Below, one piece after another: positions 45,960 to 56,654 of a stretch of DNA of 64,000 nucleotides. The notes beneath the pieces are model-generated. The model saw only the letters and a program-made list of their open reading frames with translations. It was not told the origin of the DNA and ran no database searches. The DNA comes from Heterobilharzia americana (taxonomy: Eukaryota; Platyhelminthes; Trematoda; Strigeidida; Schistosomatidae). The stretch is taken from contig CALYCZ020000098.1 of assembly GCA_944470555.2 (NCBI GenBank), positions 1 through 64,000 of the forward strand, read 5' to 3'. Within the stretch, counting starts at the first letter, position 1, and each line of letters opens with the position of its first letter. The position numbers and the translations under genes were made by a program.

Positions 45960-46208
45960 AGGCATCACCACATTGATATATGTTGGAACACCTACAAGAT
46001 CTTGAGGGACCTAAATGGTACAGAAGGTAGACCATTAAGTTCAATTAAAAACTTCAGAAGATTCCACAAGTTATGAAATGAACAAGAAAATACCACCTCT
46101 CAGGGTATACAGAGTGTTACAGTTTAGATTGTTTTCAGCCATGCCTGTTTCACCATTAGTGCCACCAAGGTCGTGCAAAATTCCGAGTTTCCCTTTCGAG
46201 CAGTCAAC
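45960..46208 (-). repeat. Repeat G copy 1, distal part
   Basis: The reverse complement of 51,932-52,174. Together with 49,213-49,357 it makes up one 392-bp unit interrupted by a LINE at 46,209-49,212. Confidence 0.8.
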
Positions 46209-47078
46209 ATGTAGATCAAGTCTAGAACCACTTTGGATGAGACGACTCAAAATTGACCTGACATTCTTCTTTAATGTGTCAAATACACTCACTTTTACAG
46301 CCAGTGGTGAGTTTCAGTCCGAACACAACAGTTGCTACGATCTGCGCAACCACGCCCATGGCGTCAAAATGAAATCGTTCAAGTCCTGCTTACACGCAAA
46401 CCTCTTTGCCGTCAAATTCTCTCAGTTGTGGAACAGACTTCCAGCTTAAGTGAAGGCCTCCAAATCAACCTCTGAATTTGGTCGGTTACTGGCTGACTTC
46501 TTATCATCTGGTGATTTTCCGGCTTATCGAATACACCAACAGTCTCCTTCATGACACTTCGTGTACTCGGCCCTCTTAATGTATGGTGGAACAGCCACCA
46601 CACCTACACTGACCTTTCATACGAGGCGTTGAGGAGACCTCCATAAGTTACCACCTCAAACTAACGGCACACTCTCCCCCACCCAACACGGTAATCAAAA
46701 ACAGAAATTCTACACCACATGACAGCACGTGTTTTTAAATACTCTATAGAAAAAGGACATACAATGAAAGGCATAGCAAGGGAAGTTAAGTAGGGAGAAA
46801 CATTAACATAGAAAACACTCTCCTTGTTGGAATTCTCGCTTCTTTCTCTGCCTGCCGCTTTGTCTGTTTTTTCTCTTTGCAGGAAAATAATTCAGTTCTA
46901 AATGTTGGCTTGGTTGCCATCGATAATTAATTACCTAAGGAACAGACCATGGCTGAAACTACCCTTCATAGAGAGTAACCAGCTTTGACAAGTTCAGAAT
47001 ACCTAACTACAACAAGCAGAAATAAAAAATGTTCACTGGACTACAACTTCATAATTATCAAAACCTAGGATTAACTCA

Positions 47079-48562
47079 CCGGATCCCGCCAGAAGCACTG
47101 AGAACAGATGCAGAGACAACAGCGGACATGCTCACACCTCTATTGCAGAAGGTGTGGAAGGAAGAGAATATGCTTGGTGATTTGATGAAGGGTTACTTTG
47201 TCAAACTGCCGAAGAAGGGAGACCCCAGTGCTTGCAAGAACTGGCGCGGAATCACTCTCTTGTCCACCCCAAGCAAAATATTGAGCCGCATCATCCTGGA
47301 GGGGCTAAAGGATGCGTTGGATTCAAAAGTAAGACCGGAACAGGCAGGCTTCAGGAAGTACAAATCATGTGCAGACCAAATTGCAACGCTTCGCATCATC
47401 ATAGAACAGAGTTTAGAATGGCAGTCAACTCTACACCTCAACTTTATCGACTTTGAGAAGGCCTTCGACAGCGTCGACCGAGGGGCAATTTGGAAACTGC
47501 TTCAATACTACGGATTACCACAAACCTTTATCCGCCTCATTCAACAACTATATGAAGACGCCACATGCCAAGTAATTCACAATGGGAAGCTCAGTGATGC
47601 TTTTGAAGCGAAGACAGGAGTGAAACAAGGCTGCCGCCTGCTATCACCCATGATATTCCTGATTGTGGTCAACTGGACTGGATCATGCAGCAAACAGTGG
47701 GGAGCCGTGAGAAGAGGGGATACGCTGGACTGCAGAAAAGAACCTAGAAGATCTGGATTTCACCGATGACTTGTGTCTGATGTCACACAAACTTGAAGAT
47801 CTACAGGCGAAAACTTACAAGTTGACAGAAGAGGCAGGGCAGTGAAGACGGGACTTCATGTGAATATAGAGAAGACAGGAGTGATGAAGATACCGCACCA
47901 ACAACAACAACAACAAACTCCAATCACCATCAACGGGAGGAACTTAAAGGAAGTAACCTCCTTCACCTATCCAGGAAGCACTGTTTCAACTACAGGTGGC
48001 ACAGACGAGGATGTCAAAGTCAGAATCAGAAAAGCAAGACAGGCGTTCATTAGCCTGAAACCAGTGTGGAGATCTTCTGCACTCAGCATGCGGAACAGGA
48101 TCCGGATTTTCAACACCAATTCACTCAAGTCAGTGCTTCTGTATGGTTCAGAGACTCGGCGCGTTACGAAAGGGATTTCCAATAAACCACAGACATTCAT
48201 CAACAACTGCCAAAGCTGGCTTGTTACTGAAGATCAGATGGCCAGAAAGAATAAGCAACAAGGAGCTCTGGGGACGAACCAACCAAGAACATATTACCCA
48301 ACAAATATGCAGAAAGAAGTGGAGATGGATTGGGCATAAATTGAGGAGGCCGACTGGGGACATCACGCGTCAGGCCTTCGAGTGGAATTCCCATGGGAAG
48401 CGACGAGTTGGACGTCCGAGAGTGATATGTAGGAGATCGTGCGAGGAGGAAATGAGAGCTTCTGGGCTGTCGTGGAGCCAGGTTCAAAAGATTTCACAGA
48501 ACAGAATAGAATGGAGACGTTCTACTGACGCCCTATGTTCCATTAGGAACCCAAGGGACTAA
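47079..48562 (+). pseudogene. RTE reverse transcriptase and C-terminal region, frameshifted
   Basis: The first frame (to 47,769) gives 'IPPEALRTDAETTADMLTPL', 'GDPSACKNWRGITLLSTPSK', 'RPEQAGFRKYKSCADQI', 'LNFIDFEKAFDSVDRGAIWK' (first catalytic Asp) and 'KTGVKQGC'. After a frameshift near 47,690 comes 'FTDDLCLMSHKLEDLQ', the catalytic block with FADD changed to FTDD. A further frame (47,842-48,339) gives 'GLHVNIEKTGVMKI', 'NGRNLKEVTSFTYPGS' and 'RIRKARQAFISLK', and a third (48,143-48,562) 'LRRPTGDITRQAFEW' and 'CEEEMRASGLSWSQVQK'. The first 17 residues of the open frame starting at 47,029 belong to LINE D, not to this element. A CAA run at 47,898-47,912 encodes glutamines. Confidence 0.9.
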
Positions 48563-48576
48563 CAATAATAATAAGC
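47079..48576 (+). mobile_element. RTE-clade LINE copy R4, 5'-truncated, with 9-bp target duplication
   Basis: ATTAACTCA stands at 47,070-47,078 and again at 48,577-48,585, which fixes both ends. The element starts within the linker just before RT and ends in (AAT)n (48,560-48,576). It is the best preserved RTE copy in the window and serves as guide for R1, R2, R3 and R5. It sits in the 3' UTR of LINE D. Confidence 0.9.
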
Positions 48577-49212
48577 ATTAACTCATCATAAAAGTGACCA
48601 GCATAGTCGAACACTTACCTACTGCAAGGCTGTCAGTATTCATGAAAACGAAGGAAAAGATGCTCCGGAAGTACATTTGATGCATTCAAACAAGTCTACT
48701 GCTTCTGAATGCTGGAGATGGAAAAGAAAAGACATTTAGCTTTCAGTCATGTTATTCATCAAGATTATGAATCTTTGTTGTGGAATGGTATTAACATGCA
48801 TGAACTATACAGTCCTGGAATCATCAACGAAGTACAATATGTAAACAACTCATGCATACATTCCCTCACAAACTTTTCGTCATTATCTCAAGCAAAAAGT
48901 ACAAACTGTTACAATGGAAGTATTAGCTTCAAGCTTTATTTTTCTCCTGGCAATACCTGTAGTGTCTAGATACAAAACTGGTTTTTTCTGTTAGTGCGAA
49001 GACAATACTTCTACTTGTCCAACTTGTAAGTTTTTTGCACACATTCTGTTGGGATGTTTCATTATATGAACATGCAGCACTTATATCTTCTAGTGACAAC
49101 GGGTAGGGATTCAGATTACCCTCCATGAAGATGCATGTAATTTATATATAAACGTATTCATACCTGTAAAAATGGTGTGTGCCTGTATATTCAGGAATAA
49201 ATATTATTGTTA

Positions 49213-49357
49213 TTATGTTCGATTCATTTTCGCAATGCCCCGTTGCACTAGATAAGCGTCTATTTTACCGTAAATTCTTATGCTTATAGCTTCGGATACC
49301 AAAAGAACCCACATCGACGGCTTCGGGAATCTGTAATTTTCCACATGATCATGTAAT
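49213..49357 (-). repeat. Repeat G copy 1, proximal part
   Basis: The reverse complement of 51,783-51,925. See 45,960-46,208 for the other half. Confidence 0.8.
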
Positions 49358-49973
49358 CCAAGTGAATATCCACTCAAGTGTTATCATTCAATACATGGAC
49401 ATTGTGGAAACGCGTATCTGGGACCAGAAAAGAGCCTAAAAGGCTTTTCGTGTGTCGTATGACTTTACACTCCTGACAAGGTGAACACTACCGAGCCCAC
49501 TCCTCAACGTCTTTGTTCATCCCCGGCCAGCAGAAACGTCGTGCAATAAGTCTGATGGTAGCTCGTACACCTGGATCGGTGGTTTGTGTAACGTATCGAA
49601 GAACCGCGTTGATATCTCTTTGGAACCATTGGGTATGGTTGACCAGCGTGACATCGCATGAAAATGCATCCTTGCCTTGTCTTGTCGCACAGAGTTGTAG
49701 CTTGAGAGCTGTGGACGACAACTCACGGTGCATCTCGAGGTCTTCCTTTTGACACCGAGCTGGTTCAGCGGGATCAACGGCTTCGAGGCGGATTATCGAA
49801 GCATTGGCTACGAAGTTATCTGCTCCAGCAATGTAGCAGATATCTGACGTGAACCGGAAAATGTAATCCGGTTGTCGCGACTCACGAGCGGAGCATTTGT
49901 CGGATGGCGTTCGCCGTTGGCATAATGCGGATAGGCTTCCGATTATCGTCAGGTATGGAAAGTAGCCGTACAT
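49358..49973 (-). pseudogene. Gypsy RNase H end and integrase zinc-binding region
   Basis: The 161-codon frame 49,973-49,488 reads 'DYIFRFTSDICYIAGADNFV' (end of RNase H; the family has 'ADALSRI' next, here 'ANASIIRL'), 'CQKEDLEMHRELSSTALKLQ', then 'PGVRATIRLIARRFCWPGMN' of the integrase zinc-binding region; the expected His before 'PGVRAT' is Asp. A stop follows, then 'CSPCQECK' and 'LGSFLVPDTRFHNVHV', where the core should continue with 'DIVGP'. That continuation is found at 45,900, past the insertions. Confidence 0.85.
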
Positions 49974-50034
49974 GGATATAAAAGGTTATCAGAATGAAAA
50001 CGACATACAAGCAAAAAATGGAACGGGCTCGCTA

Positions 50035-50381
50035 GTTTGGGAATTTTCCTGGTGCGAACTTGACAAACGCAGAGGCCAATCACTAATTATTCGTACTTGC
50101 TATATACCCATGAATACGAGACCAAGAAGAGAACACAATAGTGTAGTCAGAATGAAATAGTATATTTGTGAGGTCGTGATAAGATACCGATGTGTCGTAA
50201 CTAACTGGCTAGAGGGTCGGTCACGAGGAGTGCAACGTAACACTCCAGCGTGCCCAATGGCGAAGATGCTTGACTGGGTGCCTTCAGCTTAGCGAGTCCA
50301 GTTAAACTGCGAAGGTGAGCATCAATGTTGAATCTCGTCGAACCGTAGGCTATTGATTCTAGCGGAGTGTGTGACGCTAGA
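50035..50381 (-). repeat. Ty3/gypsy LTR, 5' copy
   Basis: Direct match of 44,144-44,492. It begins TCTAGCGTCACACACTCCGC (TG to TC at the end) and ends around TTCCCAAAC. No clear tRNA primer-binding site follows on the minus strand. Confidence 0.7.
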
Positions 50382-51782
50382 TTGTGATCCATGCGAATAT
50401 CATTGGAATGTGTGAAGATGTGCGTATTGTCTATTCGTTGATGGGATCGAATTGGTCGATTTCTGTTGGCCTAAGGGAACTGTGCGAATGGATGCCTCGA
50501 TAATGCATGGGCCTACAATTTCGGTATAAGTGATAGGTATTGGTCAACTGTGGACCCCAGAATACACGTTCCCTCAAATTTCAAACTCGTCAGCTTGGTT
50601 TACTCACTTCTCAGTGAGCGATATTGACCCTACCCCAGTAATATACAAGCCCGATACTCATCACCTTAAACGCGAGAGCAACCTCTTTGTGGCCAATGTG
50701 TCATGACAGCCGCTCCTCGTTCGAAGGGCGTGGTATAATTTTTGATACTGTAGCTCGCTTTCTTATGTTTAAACACCATAGACCACGTGTCAAGTATACT
50801 CTTTGACATAAATGTTGTGTCGAGTCCTCAATTTCTTCGTCAGGCCCATAATCAGACCGCGATGCAATATGCCTCGAGAACGAATAGCATATGAGCTGAG
50901 CGGAAAACAGCAGGTTGCAGTCTAACATTACGTGATTCGTCTGTCTACTGGGTAATCGTATGCACTGGAATCATCCATATCCGAAGTTATCTCGGTACGT
51001 AGTCCAGGACGTGTTGAATTCTTAATTTAGGGACAAAGCATTTATTTATTTATTACTCAATATATATGAAACCACAAAGGCACAGGGGCTACACCTGCTT
51101 TTGTTACTTTTTCTGTCAAAATTTCAGATAGTCGCAGTATGAACACATCATTGGTTCATGAAGAAAAAGGTTTGCGACGAAAACTTGCCACACCGCCTGG
51201 AAATCTGAAGGTTGAACGAAAAAGGGATTTAACCCAAAACTTCGAAGACCCACATTATAAAGATAACCTCCAGCTATGACAACAGGACCTAAATGAGGAG
51301 TACGCGTTAACAGTTCGCAACGGTTCATTGCTTTTCGTAGCAATAAAACTGTGCTGACACGAGAATTACCATCCAATAAGTAAGAGTCACTCATCCTATC
51401 CATTCGGTTGACTCTTTCACCATATGAACATTTATCTATACTCTTGTCACTCAAATTTCTGGACGGCAGGAATGAAGACGAAAATCTGGAGAGACAGCTA
51501 AATCTAAGAGATCGATTCACCTATTGACTCCAGAGTGGACACGCTCTCAACAACACTATACAACAGATTTCTCCACAACTTCATCGGACGGTGAATATAA
51601 ATCTTCGATAGCACTGCACACATTAGGGTAAACAATATGATAAATCCGTTGCCATTAGTCTGTATTTCTTCGAATGTCTGTTCTCTCGCTCGAAAACACC
51701 TAGTTTCAATAGCATAAATCAACATTGGTGTGAAAGGAACATTTAAATGGAGGGAAATGCTTGGACATTGACATTAGCTTCG
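50382..51782. other. Unassigned repeat-like sequence
   Basis: No family is certain. A (TTTA)n-like run at 51,038-51,055 resembles the tail of repeat E. The stretch 51,440-51,545 resembles 36,760-36,870 (TCTGGA, AAATCTGGA, AAGAGATCG, CAACAGATTTCTC), which hints at a shared decayed element. Confidence 0.3.
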
Positions 51783-52174
51783 ATTACATGATCATGTGGA
51801 AAATTACAGATTCCCGAAACCGTCGAAGTGGGTTCTTTCGGTATCCGAAGCTATAAGCATAAGAATTTATGGTAAAATAGACGCTTATCTAGTGCAACGG
51901 GGCACTGAGAAAATGGATCAAATTTGTTGACTGCTCGAAAGGGAAACTCGGAATATTGCACGACCTTGGTGGCACTAATGGTGAAACAGGCATGGCTGAA
52001 AACAATCTAAACTGTAACACTCTGTATACCCTGAGAGGTGGTATTTTCTTGTTCATTTCATAACTTGTGGAATCTTCTGAAGTTTTTAATTGAACTTAAT
52101 GGTCTACCTTCTGTACCATTTAGGTCCCTCAAGATCTTGTAGGTGTTCCAACATATATCAATGTGGTGATGCCT
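51783..52174 (+). repeat. Repeat G copy 2, uninterrupted
   Basis: 392 bp from ATTACATGATCATGTGG to GTGGTGATGCCT. It is the reverse complement of 49,357-49,213 followed directly by 46,208-45,960, and so shows the state before LINE D was inserted. It has no recognisable coding and no clear target duplication. It could be an LTR or a short interspersed element. Confidence 0.8.
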
Positions 52175-53280
52175 CGTAAACTGAATCGTCTCACGTAAAC
52201 TTCGCGATGTGAGAGTGAAACACTCAACTATTTTTGTTTATTCTTTATCATACAACACGGCAAGCTACGAAGTAGGCTTTCATCTTGCATTCAGCACACC
52301 ACATCCCCATTTCAGTTCCACCCTCCACTCAACATGTTTCCGCAGTTCACGGATATCCATCAATCCCTTTAAAGTCATGTTGTATCCAGAAATACGAAGT
52401 ACCATAGAGCTGTTGGCACGTAATCAAGGTCAAGCCATCGCGTCCGCCAATAGCTGTTGGTTAGAGTGGACACAGTTGTTATGTGGTAGCATTTGCACCC
52501 AACACATGCACAGATATCACTCCCGTCTACTCTCCTTCATGATTTTCGTGCGTCCTAAACTCTGCATCCTAGTGACTCAATTTTTCTTCCCTTAGTCACT
52601 GTATACCAGTATCCTGTAGGCCCATTTTTCATTCAAACACTGGTTCATCAACTTTTAACCATTTATTTTGATGATGGACTAATTACTCTGTGTTAGACAT
52701 GGATGCACAGTGTCGGCATTATCTGGTCACATTAATGGAGCAATTCTACGTAGGTGGTAATACGATATTTTTTACAGCTAAATTCGCTAAAGTGACTCGA
52801 GCCAGATAATTCAAGAATGTAGTGAACACGTAAATATATCTACAGAAATCACACGACGAATAATTCTCACTGAACTCTATTCCGTTCTTTACGTTTTGTG
52901 GAAATAATGTCCCTGATGCTGGCTAGTCACCCTAACCTCAACGCTCACATAATCAAGCTTTGCTCAGCTACTCTTATCCCCTCCATTAATAAAAGTCCCT
53001 GTTCCGTCAAATCCACTGAGCAGCATGTTACGAAGATACGAATTCCGGAGCTTCTAAAACCCAAAACGCGACCGATCAAGTCCAAAACATTTGGTTGCCA
53101 AAAGCGAATGTATATGAAAGCAGAAAGCAAACCCTGAGAACGTTGTTCTCTACAACTAAACACGTGTACAAAACTTAATTATAAACCTTCAACTTTAACG
53201 GCCACTCTAAAAGGAAGCACAATCGTGACACTAATCGAAACGGGTGGTCATATCTGGTTGTACAAGCAAATTGAATGAAG
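52175..53280. other. No feature recognised
   Basis: The plus frame 52,209-52,595 has no known motif. Nothing else stands out on either strand. Confidence 0.35.
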
Positions 53281-53355
53281 TTAAACAAATTGATTGGTTG
53301 ATGTTTTTGAATACGTTACAAGAACAAATCAGAGCACATTCAACACCCTCCCACC
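53281..53355 (+). repeat. BEL-flanking repeat, left copy
   Basis: Matches 54,317-54,390 (TTAAACAAATT, TTTTTGAATAC, CAAGA/GCAAATCA, ACATTCAACA). The two copies bracket the BEL/Pao integrase fragment in the same orientation. Confidence 0.65.
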
Positions 53356-53439
53356 AAAGAACTTTTGTTTCTTTTCATAATCATTGGCATCCGATAACAT
53401 TTACCCCATCATACAGACGGACACAGGCACATGTATATC

Positions 53440-54250
53440 CTTAAGTGGCCCCCAGGGCTTACATCAGTACGCCTAGGAACCCCCTGTACCAACCTTCCCG
53501 ACTGCCCCAAGGACTTAGAACAGTACGCCACGGGTTCCCTACCACTACTTTCCATCCGACGCTTCTAGAAGACACACCTTTCAAACATCTCTAACAAGCA
53601 TCCCCTTGGTCGTTCTCAGTTCTATTTTTCTAACTAACCCATCCTCACTGCACACTATTCAATGTGCCAGTCCTAAAGGCCATTTATTTCTGTCCTCTGT
53701 GTCTTAAACTATTATGACTAAGTCGCCTACTTGAATGTTTCTCTCGAGATTCGTCCACGTATGCCGTAGTTGTAACGATGAAACATAATCCTTAGACTAG
53801 CGTTTCCAGAATATTTCTGCCAGGCAGTTAGCTTTTCGCCATCGCTTAGAAAATCTACCATTCCTGCGTATCCTTCCGAGCCCTTCTAAGTTGTCTCTTA
53901 ACAGTAACAACTTTGTTGGAGTTAGTGCTGTTAGATCTTCAACATCGGACGCAAGTGGAACCAATGGACGCTTGTTGGTTATACGTTCAGCCTCCGTCAT
54001 CAATGTCACTAGACTTTCATCCGTTATTGGCTGCTTATTCACTAGAACACTCAATATTCTGCTGTTGTACGGATCATGCGTTCCCAAACTCCGCCCCATT
54101 GGCTTGCCGTCGGAGGATTAAAATATCAGTCAATTCCTAGACCAGGCTGGATGCCATGAATCCGCTCCTGTTTCCACTCTCTCAAACATTTATGCAGCTC
54201 ATTCTTGGTTCCATTATCGCTGAAGATCTCCTTTGAGTACCCTCTTCTTC
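53440..54250 (-). mobile_element. BEL/Pao retrotransposon, integrase C-terminal fragment
   Basis: Minus strand. At 54,235-54,105 it reads 'IFSDNGTKNELHKCLREW', 'ERIHGIQPGLGID', 'FNPPTASQWGGVWERM': the second Asp and the Glu of the integrase triad in BEL form. The 100-codon frame 54,099-53,797 gives 'RILSVLVNKQPITDESLVTL', 'EAERITNKRPLVPL', 'LTALTPTKLLLLRDN' and 'FSKRWRKANCLAEIFW'. Then, with frameshifts, 'LRHTWTNLERNIQVGDLVII', 'KWPLGLA' and 'VCLLEAS', the end of the polyprotein. The wording is close to Sinbad-type schistosome elements. The other domains are missing. Confidence 0.85.
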
Positions 54251-54316
54251 TTCATTGGAGCCATAATGAATTTGTTGTGAAACTACGTGTCACTTCGAGG
54301 TGAACAGCTGGCATTT

Positions 54317-54390
54317 TAAACAAATTTAGTGTTGAATGTTTTTGAATACATCACAAGAGCAAATCAAAACACATTCAACAATCCCACCCG
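54317..54390 (+). repeat. BEL-flanking repeat, right copy
   Basis: Partner of 53,281-53,355. Within it, 54,330-54,380 is bounded by the 9-bp inverted pair TGTTGAATG and CATTCAACA. Confidence 0.65.
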
Positions 54391-54989
54391 CCATTCTTTT
54401 CCTTTTTTAATGGGATGTGAGTCTTTACGTCGTGGAGTAGTTCGAATCAATTCCGCGTGATAAATCAGGCCGGGCTATGGCATGAGTGGAGGTAAGATGA
54501 CCACAAGCGTTGCCTGATGTGTAATGCATACCAAGAGATAATCAGATTGGTAATGTATGCACTATCTTAGCCAACTGGGAATGGGCTGAAAATATCCTTG
54601 TGACGATGAACTTTACTGTGCGCAGTTCATAAGTATTTAAAATATTTAAGGAAACAGACGCGGAGATGGTGATAGCTGACCAGCAGGCTTGATGGCAGGG
54701 ACATAAATTCGAACTACCCTTACCCGTGTGGCGGCATTTGTGTGAAGCGCACGGCCTTTGTACTGATGGTGGCTTTTGAATTTGATCGGAAAAGTGACGA
54801 TAAAACAATAGAAAACGAGAACGAGGTTACTGAAAATGTAAATTCACCATGTCTACTACCTCAGCCCACTCTGCATCACCACATGGTCTCCATAGCCGTG
54901 ATATTTTGACATTCAGCAGACAAGACCACAGTCATCCCTCCTCCATGACTATATACAGCGCGTTTACCACCATAGCAAAAAGCATGAGT
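54391..54989. other. No feature recognised
   Basis: Short frames only (for example 54,542-54,808, minus), without known motifs. Confidence 0.35.
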
Positions 54990-55724
54990 TTAATTTAAAC
55001 GATTGTAACTTCATTTAACTTTCGTACGTAGGTTTTCTGCATATAAGCGAATTTCTGATTCTAAATCTTCACTTATCTCAACTTCACAGCGACGCCTTCG
55101 GTTTCAGTCTCGGTTTCACCACTTCCCCATGCACCCTGATCTTCCCCATAGATGACCTATAAGTGGTTGGTTTGGGGTACTCCACTGAGCAACTCCGTAG
55201 TCAGTACAATTAACTCGCCTATAAATATCATGATTGATATACTGCTACGTACTATTTCTGCGCTTCCATTTTGAGTTTCGCCTATTTCTGCCTTTTGTTA
55301 TTCATTTTTCAAGTCCAACCGACTGGGCCTTCGTTCAAATGGGACCCTAGTGACCGCAAGTGTCAGCGTATGCCACGTCATCACAAGCATATGAGGAATG
55401 CACACGATTTAAGGTCACAGCTGTACTACCCGCCCCACCCTCAAGAATATTCGACGGTTCAGACAATGGCTGGACAATTCGTGATTTAAAACTGAGCTTG
55501 CTTCAATCTGCAGAACAATTGTGTTGGTGTTCAGCTGCTTTCTTCTTTGTTGCCCTGGAAGCATTAACGTTCTTTCTTGTGTACCATGAATAACACTGCC
55601 CACTGTGTTGTTCGATATTGTGCACAAAAGTCAGTTCACGTCGCCAAACTGATCGAACCTGCAAACCGCTTTGTTTTCACGTAGTTTATGCTTTATGAAA
55701 TATATTACATCACTATTATTATGA
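54990..55724 (+). mobile_element. LINE A-like 3' UTR relic
   Basis: Runs parallel to A's 3' UTR (34,880-35,323 and the reverse complement of 37,093-36,877): shared CTTTTGTTATTCA, TTCAAATGG, CCTCAAGAATATT, ACTGAGC-TGCTTCAA and a final short ATTATTAT tail at 55,712-55,722. No coding part remains. Identity is roughly 65-70%, so this is an older relative of A. Confidence 0.65.
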
Positions 55725-56654
55725 CTGAACCTCCGCTTCCCTGGTTCGAAGCAAATTTAGGGGGTAACCACACCTGGACATAGGTGAGATGAGTCTTGTG
55801 CACATGGAGGCCATCAACGCATGGCTCATCCTAAGGAGCAGTTTTCTGTTCACCCCCCTCATCAAACAAGCTCGCAGAAAATCACACCTATCATCCTTCT
55901 CGTTGCGAGAAAAATTGAAGTGCTCGGGACAGAATCGGAAAAGATGAATCCAGAGATCTCTGAGGCGACCAACCACAACTGTGTCCGCCGTAGCCAGAGA
56001 ACGGCTGGAGCTTCGGCCTAGTGAAAGGCAAAGCAATGTATGCTGGTAGCCATGAAATGAGTACAGGAAAATAAGAAGGCGTATGCGGCAGGGTACCTGT
56101 GGCAGCTAGTGATCACACAGAAAAAGGTCCGGACCTTGTCTCCTTCGGCGGTCACCACGATGAATGTAACCACAACAGGGTTATAAATGTGCTGAAGTTT
56201 TGCAAACTGCACCGTCCACTTCGACATTTCCACAGCTGAAGAGTCGCTCGGTAGAGGTGTCTGTGGACTCTGTTCGGAACCACCCAGCTGCGTTCACGAG
56301 GTTTGACATCTGGCGGAAATGTACTGACAGCAAACAACTTTGGTAGTCGGAAGAATTCTCCAGGATGCTTGGTAATATATTCAGCTGAGACTATGAAGCA
56401 GTGGCAATGTGTGTAGGTTCTATTCTACATTTCGCACGCAGGCGATTAGTTGATCGAACGCCACACCCATAGCCGCTGCCTTCAAAATGTACCTCGGGCC
56501 TCATATGTAAATTCTGAATGCAGTGATCTCCTCCGCAATCAATAAGGGACTTCAGTTTCTTTTCGAAATTACAGTGGAGCAAATCAGAAATGCCACCTGC
56601 AGCCACAGGATTACCAGTGGACACGAGCCCTCCCACGCAAGCAGAAGTAAGGCT
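55725..56654. other. Unassigned
   Basis: Several short frames (55,821-56,021 plus; 55,719-56,036 and 56,152-56,337 minus) but none recognised. GC content is higher than in the left half of the window, which suggests decayed mobile-element coding sequence. Confidence 0.3.

Larger units (their letters stand above)
46209..49212 (+). mobile_element. CR1-like LINE D, 5'-truncated, interrupted by R4
   Basis: Its boundaries come from the uninterrupted repeat G at 51,783-52,174. It opens in the C-terminal region of the polymerase protein ('SSLEPLWMRRLKIDLTFFF', 'CYDLRNHAHGVKMKSFKSC', 'FSQLWNRLPA' at 46,209-46,446), parallel to LINE A's 'ESLWLRRLKLNLTLLF' and 'MLWNKLPAP'. The long 3' UTR is split by R4 and ends in AATAAATATTATTGTTATTA at 49,193-49,212. 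No target duplication is visible. The 48,709-48,969 frame lies in the UTR and is not recognised. Confidence 0.75.
44144..50381 (-). mobile_element. Ty3/gypsy (CsRn1/Boudicca-like) remnant with nested insertions
   Basis: Two direct LTRs of about 348 bp (50,381-50,035 and 44,492-44,144) bracket, on the minus strand, the end of RNase H and the integrase zinc-binding region (49,973-49,358), then the integrase core and C-terminus (45,960-44,990) and about 500 bp to the 3' LTR. Gag, protease and RT are absent: the 5' LTR is followed within about 60 bp by RNase H. The integrase is split at 45,960/49,357 by repeat G, itself split by a CR1-like LINE, itself split by RTE copy R4. Confidence 0.7.

Noticed and set aside
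50201..50392. Minus-strand frame (also at 44,283-44,470) as a gypsy protein
   Set aside because: It lies within the matched LTR pair with its TATA-like sequence; the open frame is incidental.
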